The translations under genes were made by a program, and so were the position numbers. A DNA stretch of 64,000 nucleotides from positions 3,862,001-3,926,000 of the forward strand of contig NZ_CP097269.1 of the NCBI RefSeq assembly GCF_028473645.1, written 5' to 3'. Origin of the DNA: Acidovorax sp. GBBC 1281 (lineage in GTDB: Bacteria > Pseudomonadota > Gammaproteobacteria > Burkholderiales > Burkholderiaceae_C). Of this stretch, positions 19,560 to 28,987 are shown one piece after another. Within the stretch, counting starts at the first letter, position 1, and every line of letters starts with the position of its first letter. Below the pieces are notes generated by a model. The model was not told the DNA's origin. It was given only the letters and a program-made list of their open reading frames with translations, and ran no database searches.

Positions 19560-19744
19560 ACTTTAGGAACTCGGTGCGGCTTTGAACAATTCATTCGGCA
19601 GCATGGGCCATGACGAAAAGTTATGCCATCCGCATCGGCCAGGGGGTCCCCATGCAATCTTCGCGCCCGGCGCCGGCGCATAACTTCCCGGCATGCCTGC
19701 CCCGCGGTTTGGCATTGTTCAAAGGCCGCGCCCGTCCCTAGAGT
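19560..19744. promoter_or_regulatory. Mirror-image divergent promoter/operator between binding-protein and D-amino-acid dehydrogenase genes
   Basis: Each gene is preceded, in its own direction, by the same elements at the same spacing: an 18-bp box GCATAACTTYYCGKCATG (19609-19626 on minus, 19678-19695 on plus; 15 of 18 identical), 19 bp, TTGTTC as -35 (19584-19589 and 19715-19720), 18 bp, and TAAAGT or TAGAGT as -10 (19560-19565 and 19739-19744). The box contains CAT-N11-ATG, fitting the T-N11-A rule of LysR-type regulators; a LysR gene follows at 21051-21977. Confidence 0.75.
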
Positions 19745-19778
19745 GCCCAGGACGGACAACCAACGGGAATCGAGCGAT

Positions 19779-21002
19779 ATGGATGCATGTGTGATGGGTG
19801 CGGGCATCGTGGGCCTGGCCACGGCCTACGCGCTGCAGCGCCAGGGGATGCGCGTCACGGTGATCGACCAGGGCCCCGTGGGCGGCGGCGCCAGCGGCGG
19901 CAATGGCGCACAGCTGAGCTACAGCTACGTGCAGCCCCTGGCCGACCCCAGCCTGTGGGCGCAACTGCCCAAGCTGCTGCTGTCGCGCGAATCGCCGCTG
20001 CAGGTGCGACTGCAGCGGGACCCGCACCAGTGGCGCTGGGCCCTGCAGTTTCTGGCGGCCTGCAACGGCGCCACCTCGCGTAGCACCACAGCGCAACTGC
20101 TCGCGCTGGCGGCCCGCAGCCGCGCCGGGTTCGAAGCCATGCGCGCCCGCGAGGCGCTGGAATGCGACTTCTCCAGCACCGGCAAGCTCGTGCTGTACGG
20201 CACGCGCGATGGCCTGGCCGCGGCCGAGCGGCAGATGGAACTGCAGCGGGCCTGGGGCAGCGAGCAGGCCTCGGTGTCCCCCCAGCGCTGCGTGGAACTG
20301 GAACCGGCGCTCGCCCACCATGCGCCCCACATTGCCGGCGCGATCCACACGCCCAGCGAGTGCGCGGCCGATTGCCAGAAGGTGTGCGATGGGCTGCATG
20401 CCCTGCTGGCCCAGCGCGGCGCGCGCTTCGAACTGGGTGCGCAGGTACAGGGGTTCGACCGGGTACAGGGACGCATCGCGGCGGTGCGCACCAGCGCCGG
20501 CACCATCGAGGCCGACCGTTTCGTGCTGGCGCTGGGCAGCGGCAGCGTGGCGGTGGCCCGGATGGTGGGCGTGCACCTGCCCGTCTATCCGATCAAGGGC
20601 TACAGCATCACCCTCGACGCCCTGGCCGATGCACCCTGGGCGCCCCGCATGAACGTGACGCACGCGGGTCGCAAGGTCGTGTTCGCCCGCCTGGGCCAGC
20701 GCCTGCGCGTGGCCGGCATGGCAGAGCTGGTGGGCGACGACCGCCGCATCCACCCCGAACGCATCGACAGCCTGCGCGCCACGGTGCGCACCGTGCTGGG
20801 GCACGAAGCGCCCGCCGCATCGCTGCACCCCTGGACCGGCATGCGCCCCGCCACGCCCACGGGCCTGCCCATCGCCGGCCGCGCCGCCGAGGCCGACAAC
20901 CTGTGGCTCAACACGGGGCACGGGGCACTGGGCTTCACCTTGGCGTTCGGTACCGCGGCCATCGTGGCCGAGCAGATGCTGCAGGCCTGCGCGCCCACCT
21001 GA
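19779..21002 (+). CDS. FAD-dependent D-amino-acid dehydrogenase (DadA-like)
   Basis: 407 residues, ATG at 19779. The start MDACVMGAGIVGLATAYALQ is a Rossmann FAD-binding motif, followed by RQGMRVTVIDQGPVGGGAS as in DadA. Near the C terminus, HPWTGMRPATPTGLPIAGRA and LNTGHGALGFTLAFG are the conserved second FAD and substrate parts. It should oxidise D-amino acids to keto acids and pass electrons to the respiratory chain. It shares a mirror-image promoter with the divergent binding-protein gene. Confidence 0.92.
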   Translation: MDACVMGAGIVGLATAYALQRQGMRVTVIDQGPVGGGASGGNGAQLSYSYVQPLADPSLWAQLPKLLLSRESPLQVRLQRDPHQWRWALQFLAACNGATSRSTTAQLLALAARSRAGFEAMRAREALECDFSSTGKLVLYGTRDGLAAAERQMELQRAWGSEQASVSPQRCVELEPALAHHAPHIAGAIHTPSECAADCQKVCDGLHALLAQRGARFELGAQVQGFDRVQGRIAAVRTSAGTIEADRFVLALGSGSVAVARMVGVHLPVYPIKGYSITLDALADAPWAPRMNVTHAGRKVVFARLGQRLRVAGMAELVGDDRRIHPERIDSLRATVRTVLGHEAPAASLHPWTGMRPATPTGLPIAGRAAEADNLWLNTGHGALGFTLAFGTAAIVAEQMLQACAPT

Positions 21003-21050
21003 GTCACGGCGGGGGGAGGCCGGCGCGCGTTCGCCGCCGTGCTCGGCTTG

Positions 21051-21977
21051 TCAGTCGCTCTCTGCCAGGCCGGCCGACGCCAGCGTCTGCGCCACCGCAT
21101 CGCGCATGCAGCGCACCATGGTGTCCGCCAGCAGCGATGCGGGCCGGTTCACCATGCGCAGCGCCTTCACGGGCACCGCGATGCGCGGCGCGAGCGCCAG
21201 CACGTCCACCCGCGTGCGGTCGGCCGACGCCGCGGTGCACACATCCACCAGCGCCACGCCCAACCCGTGGTGCGCGAGCGCGAGCGCCGCGTGGTAGGTC
21301 TGCACCGTGAAGGCCGCCTGCAGGCCCACGTCGGCCTCGCGGCTGGCGTGGTTCACCATCGTGCCGAGCGGGTCGTTCGCCTCCAGGCGGATCACCGGCG
21401 TGTGGGCCAGATCGGCCAGGTGCACCACGCCGGCCTGCACCACGTCCGCACCCAGCGTGCCCTTGGGAGCGATGCACACCACGCGCCCTTCCGCCAGCGT
21501 CTCCTGCGCCAGCGAGGGGTGCACCAGCGCACTGAACACGAAGCCGATGTCGGCCTCCTGCAGCACCAGGGCCGAGACGATCTGCGGCGAGTGCAACGCA
21601 TCGATGCGCACCACCACGTCCGGGTGCTGCGCACGGAAGGCCTGCAGCGCGCGCGGCATCACCTCGTGGCTCAGGGCCAGCACGCTCAGCACATGCAATT
21701 CGCCTTCGCGCTGCTGGCCGCGCAGGCTGTTGGCCAGGCGCTGCACGTCGTCGAGCTGGTTGAACAGCCGCTCGATGTGCGGGTACAGGGTCTGCGCCTC
21801 GCGCGTGGGCACGAGCCGCCCCTTCATGCGGTGGAACAGCGCGAAACCCAACTGCAGTTCGGCATGCGCGAGGATGCGGCTCACGGCCGGCTGGGTGACG
21901 TTGATGAGCCGCGCGGCGGCGCTCACGCTGCCGGTGAGCATCACCGCATTGAAGACTTCGATGTGGCGCAGGCGCAT
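21051..21977 (-). CDS. LysR-family transcriptional regulator
   Basis: 308 residues from ATG 21977 (MRLRHIEVFNAVMLTGSVSA), the standard LysR start. The helix-turn-helix is SVSAAARLINVTQPAVSRIL, followed by the linker helix and a type II periplasmic-binding-like effector domain. It is convergent with the dehydrogenase gene. Because it neighbours the mirror-image promoter with LysR-like boxes, it is the likely regulator of the D-amino-acid genes. Longer starts up to 22211 are possible but add unlike sequence. Confidence 0.9.
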   Translation of the reverse strand: MRLRHIEVFNAVMLTGSVSAAARLINVTQPAVSRILAHAELQLGFALFHRMKGRLVPTREAQTLYPHIERLFNQLDDVQRLANSLRGQQREGELHVLSVLALSHEVMPRALQAFRAQHPDVVVRIDALHSPQIVSALVLQEADIGFVFSALVHPSLAQETLAEGRVVCIAPKGTLGADVVQAGVVHLADLAHTPVIRLEANDPLGTMVNHASREADVGLQAAFTVQTYHAALALAHHGLGVALVDVCTAASADRTRVDVLALAPRIAVPVKALRMVNRPASLLADTMVRCMRDAVAQTLASAGLAESD

Positions 21978-22240
21978 GGCAAAGGCAGGCTTTTTCGAAA
22001 GAAGCGAAGCCGACCATATTGCATCAAAAAGCATCAGCACCCGCTGTAAGCTGGACGCAATTGGAAACAAATGTCGCGGTGCGGTCATCCGGTACGGATA
22101 GGCTCGCCGTGGTACGTGACAACCCAAGGCCAAGGTGGCTCTGGGAGGCCTGCCGTCTTTCGATCCCGTCGGCGCGCCGCGTTGCCCATTCCTCTGGATT
22201 GCATCCAGCACCCCTCCCTCCGTTCAGAAAGAGACAAGGC

Positions 22241-22783
22241 ATGGCAGATTCAAGTGGCAGCGCGTGGGTTGCCCGGTTCCCGACCAGTACCTCCACCAGC
22301 GATCTGATCGCCAGTTTCCGCACCAAGGTGGACACGTTCATCGCCGCGCTGGAAGCCGGGGGCGCCTCGGTCTCCATCTCCGCCACGCTGCGCCCGCCGG
22401 AGCGGGCCTACCTCATGCATCACGCCTGGCGCATCGCCCGCGAAAACGCGGACGCCGCCACGGTGCCCGCGATGGCGGGTGTGGACATCGAATGGGTCCA
22501 CCGCGGTGCCACGGGCGCGGTCAATGCGGGCGCTGCCCGGGTCGCCGCCAACCAGATGGTGGCAGGCTATGGCATCGTGTATGCGCCCGCACTCACCTCG
22601 CGCCATTCCGAGGGCCGCGCCATCGACATGACGATCACCAACTATTCAGGGAAGGCCTTCAAAGATGCCACAGGCACCAGCACCACTGTCACCACCGCTG
22701 CGCAATTGCATGCCCTGGGCGCGACTTACGGGGTCTACAAGCTCACGTCCGACCCGCCGCACTGGTCCGATGATGGCCACTGA
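22241..22783 (+). CDS. M15-type peptidoglycan peptidase, no signal peptide
   Basis: 180 residues, ATG at 22241 after GAGACAAGG. The zinc-peptidase signature is present near the C terminus: SRHSEGRAIDMTI (H-x6-D) and DPPHWSDDGH with the third His, as in M15/VanY-like D,D- or L,D-peptidases and endolysins. There is no signal peptide. Its 3' end overlaps the start of the next gene, which encodes an exported protein. A cell-wall hydrolase without export signal coupled to an exported partner suggests either an effector/immunity pair or a phage-like lysis unit. Confidence 0.8.
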   Translation: MADSSGSAWVARFPTSTSTSDLIASFRTKVDTFIAALEAGGASVSISATLRPPERAYLMHHAWRIARENADAATVPAMAGVDIEWVHRGATGAVNAGAARVAANQMVAGYGIVYAPALTSRHSEGRAIDMTITNYSGKAFKDATGTSTTVTTAAQLHALGATYGVYKLTSDPPHWSDDGH

Positions 22784-23426
22784 GCGCAACAGCACCCGCC
22801 GCCCCTTGAGCGGTACGGCAGGCCAGATGGCCGACGGCCGTTTTTTCAGCCGGTCCACGGCCTCGGTCCTTCTGGCGCTGGCGGGGCTGGTCCTCGGCGG
22901 CACCAGCGCGCAGGCCGACACCGCGCAGCCCGTGCCTTCGGCATCGCCCGTGTCATCGCGCGTGGGCCTTCTCGACGCCCGCCGGCCCGACGCACCCCGG
23001 CTGGTGCTGGGCCAGCCGCAGCCTGAAGGCGAGGCACTTCACTACCTTCGGTTGTCTCCGCCCATGGGCAAGACGCCGGAGTGCTGCGTTCAGGCGGGCG
23101 CGGCAGTACAGGACGCTTCCATCTTGCAATACCGCGGTGAAGACGCGGTCCCTGCGGATGAACGGGATGCGAAATTCCAGAAGGCGCCCGAAGAAGGCTT
23201 CGTGGGCCTGCTGCTGGCGAACAACGCCGTGGTCTCCCGCACCAATGCCCACCGCGTGGTGCTGCGATGGCCGGACCGCAAGGCCCGCGTGCGCGTGGAC
23301 CATTGCCTGTCCAGCGAAGGCATGCACGTGAAGGTCGCAGAGAGCGGCGCCAAGGGGCAATGGGTGCCGAAGGCGCATTACTACCTTCCGCTGGGAGCGG
23401 ACGTAACGCCGGATTGCCCTCCTTGA
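22773..23426 (+). CDS. Exported protein of unknown function, coupled to the M15 peptidase
   Basis: 217 residues, start ATG at 22773 (another at 22770), overlapping the peptidase gene by about 11 bp. A polar N region is followed by the hydrophobic segment TASVLLALAGLVLGGTSAQA, a signal peptide. The mature part has three Cys (PECCVQAG, and VDHCLSS) and one near the end. I recognise no family. Its translation overlap with the upstream hydrolase and periplasmic location would suit an inhibitor or immunity role; that is inference. Confidence 0.7.
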   Translation: MATERNSTRRPLSGTAGQMADGRFFSRSTASVLLALAGLVLGGTSAQADTAQPVPSASPVSSRVGLLDARRPDAPRLVLGQPQPEGEALHYLRLSPPMGKTPECCVQAGAAVQDASILQYRGEDAVPADERDAKFQKAPEEGFVGLLLANNAVVSRTNAHRVVLRWPDRKARVRVDHCLSSEGMHVKVAESGAKGQWVPKAHYYLPLGADVTPDCPP

Positions 23427-23499
23427 CTCTTCTGTGATGAAGCGGGCAAACCGATCCCTCTAGAATTCGGGCCGCTTCAAAAATCAAGGGAGGAAGAAA

Positions 23500-24132
23500 T
23501 TGGGGAAATTTGAAAACGGATTGATTGCAGACAAAAACATTGAAGTAAAAACATTCCCGTCCATCGAGCATGACGCGTTGAAAAAGGTCACGTCCATTGT
23601 CTTGCATCGCACCGATTCGTCGACAGCGAGCAGTTCGCTGAACGCATACAAAGCAGGTCAAAAGACCGGGGCACATTTCCTGATAGACAAATCAGGAAAA
23701 ATCTATCAAACGGCCAGCCTGCTGAAAACGTGCTGGCATGTTGGCATTTTGCAACCTCGCTGTCTCAATGAAAACAGCTGCGCACCAGAAGATCTAAAAA
23801 CCATTAATGCAATGTTGCACGAGCGGGGCATGAGTTTTGGGCGCAGGGCCACCAATGTGTCGGATTCCGAAAATCGGAAGGTCTACCCGCTGCGTTACCC
23901 CTCCAACAGCGACTCTATCGGGATCGAGGTGGTGGGTCTCTTTCTAACCGGCAATCAGGTCTATGAGACGCCGACTTCCGCACAGCTATATCAGACCAAA
24001 TGGCTTACCCAACTTTTATTGACTGAGTATGGCCTCAAGCTGAATGCGGACGTCTACTCACACGGCGCCATAGCCCGAAAACAACCTGCAGAAGGCGCGC
24101 AGTTGCTCAAATATCTTTTCAGTGGCGCATGA
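23500..24132 (+). CDS. N-acetylmuramoyl-L-alanine amidase (Amidase_2/PGRP fold), no signal peptide
   Basis: 210 residues beginning with TTG at 23500; the strong ribosome site GGGAGGAAG a few bases upstream decides this rare start. The amidase fold is visible: SIVLHRTDSS (zinc His36), GAHFLIDKSGKIYQTA, WHVG, SIGIEVVGLF, and the late His in VYSHGAIARK. It would cleave the amide between muramic acid and the stem peptide. Base use is clearly more AT-rich than in the flanking genes, suggesting transfer. It lacks an export signal and is followed directly by an exported small protein. Confidence 0.85.
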   Translation: MGKFENGLIADKNIEVKTFPSIEHDALKKVTSIVLHRTDSSTASSSLNAYKAGQKTGAHFLIDKSGKIYQTASLLKTCWHVGILQPRCLNENSCAPEDLKTINAMLHERGMSFGRRATNVSDSENRKVYPLRYPSNSDSIGIEVVGLFLTGNQVYETPTSAQLYQTKWLTQLLLTEYGLKLNADVYSHGAIARKQPAEGAQLLKYLFSGA

Positions 24133-24133
24133 G

Positions 24134-24556
24134 ATGCAGGATCTAAGAATCTCCTCCGTCCTATTTGTCTTAGTCAGTGCAGCCCTTCTGGCTGTGTTAG
24201 GCACCCACATCAGCCGGCCCGGGCCAACAAATACCAGGCTTGCTGTCATCGATATAGAGCGACAGGTGGACAACGCAGCCGACACCATGGGCTGCGAAAC
24301 GCTGTCCCTCACGCCAAAAGACGTAGCCACCTATTTCTCGAGCGCCAAGGAAGTCTCTGCCGCGACATTCCATGCCGAATCGATCATCCTTCCGTGCAGC
24401 TTCTCCGGCACGCTCATGAAAGGCGGGGCGAAATACGCGTGGCGCATCCACGCAGCAGGAGCGGGTTACCTGACGGCCGAGGCCACCGGCCAGACGCAGC
24501 GGTTTCTCTGCCAGGCCGCGTGCGAAAAGGCGCTGCCTGCGTTGATGGGGCAGTAA
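24134..24556 (+). CDS. Small exported or membrane-anchored protein, partner of the amidase
   Basis: 140 residues from ATG 24134, one base after the amidase stop (a GTG four codons earlier overlaps it). The N terminus SSVLFVLVSAALLAVLGTHI is a signal peptide or membrane anchor. The mature part has four Cys (GCETLS, PCSFSG, FLCQAACEKA) that could form disulfides in the periplasm. No family recognised. Position and location fit an immunity protein for the amidase; unproven. Confidence 0.7.
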   Translation: MQDLRISSVLFVLVSAALLAVLGTHISRPGPTNTRLAVIDIERQVDNAADTMGCETLSLTPKDVATYFSSAKEVSAATFHAESIILPCSFSGTLMKGGAKYAWRIHAAGAGYLTAEATGQTQRFLCQAACEKALPALMGQ

Positions 24557-24599
24557 AGCCGGAGTCGGGCCGGCCCTGACCGGCCCCAGCCCGCCCGCG

Positions 24600-27410
24600 T
24601 CAGTGCGCCTTGTCCCAGTTCGGCCCCACGCCGACCTCGGCCAGCAGCGGCACCTTCAGGTCCGCCACACCCGCCATCAACCGGGGGATCTCGCGGCGCA
24701 CCCAGTCCACCTCGCTCTCGGGCAGCTCTAACACCAGTTCGTCGTGCACCTGCATGATCATGAGCACGCCCGGCTTTTCGGCGTCCAGCACGTCCTGCAC
24801 GGCAACCATGGCCTTCTTGATGAGGTCGGCGGCGGTGCCCTGCATGGGCGCGTTGATGGCGGCGCGTTCGGCGCCGCTGCGGCGCGGGCCGTTGGGCGAG
24901 TTGATCTCGGGCAGGTACAGGCGCCGGCCAAACACGGTCTCCACGTAGCCCTTGGTCTTGGCCAGGGCCTTGGTGTCGTCCATGTATTGCTTCACGCCGG
25001 GATAGCGCTGGAAATAGCGGTCGATGTAGGCCGCGGCGGCCTTGGTCTCGATCCCCAGGTTCTTGGCCAGGCCGAAGCTGCTCATGCCGTAGATGAGCCC
25101 GAAGTTGATGACCTTGGCGTAGCGCCGCTGCTCGCTGCTGACCTGGCCGACCTCGACGCCGAACACCTCGGCCGCCGTGGCGCGGTGCACGTCCAGCCCT
25201 TCGGTGAAGGCATGCAGCAGCGAGGCGTCGCCGCTCAGGTGGGCCATGATGCGCAGCTCGATCTGGCTGTAGTCGGCGCTGGCGATCACACGCCCGGGCG
25301 GCGCCACGAAGGCTTCGCGCACGCGCCGCCCTTCCGCCGTGCGAATGGGAATGTTCTGCAGGTTGGGGTCGTTGCTGGACAGGCGCCCCGTCACCGCCAC
25401 GGCCTGGGCGTAATGCGTGTGCACGCGGCCGGTGGAGGGATGGGCCAGTTGCGCCAGCTTGTCGGTGTAGGTGCCCTTGAGCTTGGACAGGCTGCGGTGC
25501 TCCAGCAGCTTGGCGGGCAGCGGATAGTCCTCGGCCAGCTTTTCCAGCACCTCTTCGTCGGTGCTGCGCGCGCCGGTGGCAGTCTTCTTGACCACCGGCA
25601 TGCCCAGCTTGTCGAAGAAGATCTCGCCCAGTTGCTTGGGGCTGCCCAGGTTGAAGGGCTGGCCCGCGATCTCGTACGCCTCGGTCTCCAACTGCAGGAT
25701 GCGCTGGCCCAGCTCATGGCTTTGCTGCGCGAGGATGGGCGCGTCCACCAGCACGCCGTTGCGCTCGATGCGGTAGAGCGCCTCGCTGCTGGCCATCTCC
25801 AGTTCGTAGATGCCGCGCAGCTTGTCGTCGGCCTGCAGCTGGGGCCACAGCACGCGGTGCACGTCCAGCGTCTGGTCGGAGTCTTCGCACGAATACTCGG
25901 CCGCCAGTTCGATCGACACCTGGCTGAAAGGAATCTGCTTGGCGCCCTTGCCGCACAGGTCTTCGTAGTGGATGCCGCTGCGCCCCAGGTGCCGCTCCGC
26001 TAGGCTGCCCAGGCCGTGCGGCCGGTGCACTTCGAGCACGTAGCTCTGCAGCATGGTGTCGTGGGCGTAGCCCTGCACTTCGATGCCGTGGTTGGCCAGC
26101 ACATGGCGGTCGTATTTGACGTGCTGGCCGAGCTTCTTGCGCGTGCCGTCCTCCAGCCAGGGCTTGAGCCGCGCCAGCACTTCGTCGCGGGGCAGTTGCG
26201 CCGAGGCGTCGGGGTAGTCGTGCATGAGCGGCACGTAGGCGGCCGTGCCCGCCTCCACGCTCCAGCTGATGCCGACGATCTCGGCGCGCATCTCGTCGAG
26301 CGAGGTGGTCTCCGTGTCGATCGCCACCAGTTCGGCGGCCTGCAGGCGCGCGAACCAGGCATCGAACGCCTCCCAGGTGAGCACGGTGTCGTACTGCAGG
26401 TTGCTCACCTTGGCCGCAGCCACTTCGGCGGGCTCGTCGAACAGGCCGGGCGTGGGGTCCATGGCGCCGCCACGTCCCCTGGACGCCTTGGCGGCCCCTT
26501 CCTCCAGCAGTTCCGGGGCAGTTTCCTGGATGTCGATGGCCCGGGCCAGGCCCTTGAATCCGTACTGTTCGTAGAAGGCCTTGAGGGCCGCGGCGTCCTG
26601 CGCGCCGGTGGTCAGCGCGTCCAGCGACGGCAGGCCGGCCACATGCCCTTCCAGGTCGCAGTCGGTGCGGATGGTGACCAGTTGGCGCCCGGTGGGCAGC
26701 CAGTCGCGCGCGTTGCGCAGGTTCTCGCCCGCCACGCCCTTGATCTCGGCGGCGCGCTCCATCAGCGCATCGAGCGAGCCGTATTCCATGAGCCACTTGG
26801 CGGCCGTCTTCGGGCCCACCTTGGGCACGCCGGGCACGTTGTCCACGGTGTCGCCCACCAGGGTCTGGTAGTCCACCATCAGGTGCGGTGGCACGCCGAA
26901 CTCGGCCGTCACGCCGGCGATGTCGCGCTTCTTGCCGCTCATGGTGTCGATGATGGTGATGTACGCATCCACCAGCTGGCTCATGTCCTTGTCGCCGCTG
27001 GAGACGATCACCTCCACGCCCTGCCGCGCCGCGGTGACGGCGAGCGTGCCGATCACGTCGTCGGCCTCCACGCCCGGCACGTCGAGCACGGCCCAGCCCA
27101 GCAGGCGCACGACCTCGTGGATCGCCGGGATCTGGCTGCGCAGGTCGTCGGGCATGGGCGCGCGCTGCGCCTTGTATTCGGGATAGATGTCGTCGCGGAA
27201 GGTCTTGCCCGAGGCGTCGAACACGCAGGCCGCATAGTCGGCGCGCACTTCGCGGCGCAGGGCCTGCATCATGTTGACCATGCCGCGGATGGCGCCCGTG
27301 GCCGGGCTGGCGGGGTCGCCCGGCACGGCCCGCAGGTCGGGCATGGCATGGTAGGCGCGGTACAGATAGCTGGAGCCGTCTACCAGCACCAGGGTCTTGG
27401 GTTTGCTCAT
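24600..27410 (-). CDS. polA: DNA polymerase I
   Basis: 936 residues from ATG 27410 (MSKPKTLVLVDGSSYLYRAY). Three domains are visible: an N-terminal 5'-3' exonuclease (VPGVEADDVIGTLA, SSGDKDMSQL), a 3'-5' exonuclease with an intact first motif (LVAIDTETTSLDEM), and the polymerase with motif A (IASADYSQIELRIMAHLS), the O-helix (RRYAKVINFGLIYGMSSFG) and motif C (IMQVHDELVLELP). It fills gaps in repair and removes RNA primers. The gene is convergent with the small protein upstream of it at 24134 and divergent from the gene at 27471. Confidence 0.98.
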   Translation of the reverse strand: MSKPKTLVLVDGSSYLYRAYHAMPDLRAVPGDPASPATGAIRGMVNMMQALRREVRADYAACVFDASGKTFRDDIYPEYKAQRAPMPDDLRSQIPAIHEVVRLLGWAVLDVPGVEADDVIGTLAVTAARQGVEVIVSSGDKDMSQLVDAYITIIDTMSGKKRDIAGVTAEFGVPPHLMVDYQTLVGDTVDNVPGVPKVGPKTAAKWLMEYGSLDALMERAAEIKGVAGENLRNARDWLPTGRQLVTIRTDCDLEGHVAGLPSLDALTTGAQDAAALKAFYEQYGFKGLARAIDIQETAPELLEEGAAKASRGRGGAMDPTPGLFDEPAEVAAAKVSNLQYDTVLTWEAFDAWFARLQAAELVAIDTETTSLDEMRAEIVGISWSVEAGTAAYVPLMHDYPDASAQLPRDEVLARLKPWLEDGTRKKLGQHVKYDRHVLANHGIEVQGYAHDTMLQSYVLEVHRPHGLGSLAERHLGRSGIHYEDLCGKGAKQIPFSQVSIELAAEYSCEDSDQTLDVHRVLWPQLQADDKLRGIYELEMASSEALYRIERNGVLVDAPILAQQSHELGQRILQLETEAYEIAGQPFNLGSPKQLGEIFFDKLGMPVVKKTATGARSTDEEVLEKLAEDYPLPAKLLEHRSLSKLKGTYTDKLAQLAHPSTGRVHTHYAQAVAVTGRLSSNDPNLQNIPIRTAEGRRVREAFVAPPGRVIASADYSQIELRIMAHLSGDASLLHAFTEGLDVHRATAAEVFGVEVGQVSSEQRRYAKVINFGLIYGMSSFGLAKNLGIETKAAAAYIDRYFQRYPGVKQYMDDTKALAKTKGYVETVFGRRLYLPEINSPNGPRRSGAERAAINAPMQGTAADLIKKAMVAVQDVLDAEKPGVLMIMQVHDELVLELPESEVDWVRREIPRLMAGVADLKVPLLAEVGVGPNWDKAH

Positions 27411-27470
27411 AGCCGCAGATTGTGCCCCGCGCTGCGCGCCCCCCAGGTGCAGCGCTCTACAATCCGCCCC

Positions 27471-27824
27471 ATGCGCGCTGCCCACACCCTCCTCCTGCTG
27501 GCCTTCATCGCCGGCCCCGCCCTGGCCCAGACCCCCAATCAAAACGCGGCCCAGCGCACGACTGGTCAGCGCGAGCAGCTACCAAATCAGGAGCAATCGG
27601 CAGGCCGCCAGAACCAGCGCGTCGAGCGCATCCAGGTCGAAGACGAAGGCAGCCGCGTGAACGAGCTGCGGGTGGGCGGCCAGACGCAGAGCATCACCGT
27701 GCAGCCCAAGACCGGCAGCATGCCCGAATACGAAGTGCAGCCCGGCGAAGGCGCCCGCACCCGCCCACGCAACGGCGCCGAGACCAACACCGCACCGCGC
27801 GTGTGGAACGTGATGAAGTTCTGA
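27471..27824 (+). CDS. Small exported protein, DUF2782-like
   Basis: 117 residues with a signal peptide (MRAAHTLLLLAFIAGPALAQ). The mature part is polar and Gln-rich, then has a conserved-looking segment RVERIQVEDEGSRVNELRVG and a C terminus PRVWNVMKF, matching the small DUF2782 family that often sits beside polA in beta-proteobacteria. A copy of the dispersed 19-nt repeat is embedded in frame at 27578, encoding part of QLPNQEQSAG. The role is unknown. Confidence 0.75.
   Translation: MRAAHTLLLLAFIAGPALAQTPNQNAAQRTTGQREQLPNQEQSAGRQNQRVERIQVEDEGSRVNELRVGGQTQSITVQPKTGSMPEYEVQPGEGARTRPRNGAETNTAPRVWNVMKF
27578..27596 (+). repeat. Dispersed 19-nt repeat, copy D (inside a coding region)
   Basis: GCTACCAAATCAGGAGCAA within the small DUF2782-like gene, read in frame as LPNQEQ. 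It shares the outer GCTA...AGCAA with the intergenic copies and the inner GGAGCAA with copies E and F. Confidence 0.55.
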
Positions 27825-27958
27825 GCCCCCGGCCGCCCGCCACGGCGCGGCCACCGGGCGATCCGGCGCGCGGCGGCTTCGGCTGCCTTCCCTGCATTCG
27901 CACTTCCGTGCCTTTTTCCTCTCCCCTCCTTTTTCCTTTTCTTCGTTTGCGCTGAGCG

Positions 27959-28909
27959 ATGGCCGTCTTCACCGAAGTCTCCAAGAAAGAGGCGCGCGAC
28001 CTGCTGCGCCGTTTGCAACTGGGCACGCTGGTATCGCTGCGCGGGATCGAGGGCGGGATCGAGAACACCAACTACTTTCTCACCAGCGACCAGGGCGAGT
28101 ACGTCCTCACGCTGTTCGAGCGGCTCACCGCCGAGCAGTTGCCGTTCTACCTGCACCTGATGAAGCACCTGGCGCACGCCGGCATTCCCGTGCCCGACCC
28201 GCGGGCCGACAAGCACGGCGACATCCTGCACAGCGTGGCCGGCAAGCCGGCCGCGGTGGTGAGCAAGCTGCGCGGCAAGAGCCAGCTGGCGCCCGAAGCC
28301 TCGCACTGCGCCGCCGTGGGCGCCACGCTGGCGCGCATGCACCTCGCCGGGCACGGCTACGAACGCCGCCAGCCCAACCTGCGCGGGCTGGCCTGGTGGA
28401 ACGAGACCGTTCCCGCCGTGCTGCCCCACGTGGGCGAGGAACAGGCCGTGCTGCTGCGCTCCGAGCTGGCCTACCAGAACCACGTGGCGGCCTCCGCCGG
28501 CTATGCCGCGTTGCCCCGCGGGCCGGTGCATGCCGACCTGTTCCGCGACAACGTGATGTTCGACGGCGAAGAGCTGACTGGCTTCTTCGACTTCTACTTC
28601 GCGGGCGTGGACACCTTCCTCTTCGATCTGGCCGTGTGCCTGAACGACTGGTGCATCGACCTGCCCACGGGCGCGCACCACGACGTGCGGGCCCGCGCGA
28701 TGCTGGACGCCTACCAAAGCGTGCGCCCGCTCACCGCCGACGAGCGCACCCTGCTGCCCGCCATGCTGCGCTCCGGCGCGCTGCGTTTCTGGATCTCGCG
28801 GCTGTGGGATTTCCACCTGCCGCGCGAGGCCTCGCTGCTGACGCCGCACGACCCCACGCACTTCGAGCGCGTGCTGCGCGAACGCCTGGCACACCCCGTG
28901 CATGCCTGA
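27959..28909 (+). CDS. thrB: Homoserine kinase (type II, ThrB)
   Basis: 316 residues, ATG at 27959. It belongs to the aminoglycoside-phosphotransferase-fold homoserine kinases: [15 protein letters not shown] (nucleotide loop), the catalytic [16 protein letters not shown] (Brenner motif, HxDxxxxN), and [19 protein letters not shown] supplying the metal Asp. It phosphorylates homoserine on the way to threonine in the cytoplasm. The protein start [20 protein letters not shown] is typical of beta-proteobacterial members. Confidence 0.96.
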   Translation: MAVFTEVSKKEARDLLRRLQLGTLVSLRGIEGGIENTNYFLTSDQGEYVLTLFERLTAEQLPFYLHLMKHLAHAGIPVPDPRADKHGDILHSVAGKPAAVVSKLRGKSQLAPEASHCAAVGATLARMHLAGHGYERRQPNLRGLAWWNETVPAVLPHVGEEQAVLLRSELAYQNHVAASAGYAALPRGPVHADLFRDNVMFDGEELTGFFDFYFAGVDTFLFDLAVCLNDWCIDLPTGAHHDVRARAMLDAYQSVRPLTADERTLLPAMLRSGALRFWISRLWDFHLPREASLLTPHDPTHFERVLRERLAHPVHA

Positions 28910-28987
28910 ACGGACGCGGGCGGCCCGCCGCCGGCCGCATGTCCCTGGCCCGTGCACGGCTTGGGGCCCCTCCACCACAATCCACCC

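Noticed and set aside
22241..24556. Firm assignment as type VI secretion effectors
   Set aside because: No VgrG, PAAR, Hcp or adaptor gene is in the window; kept as inference only.
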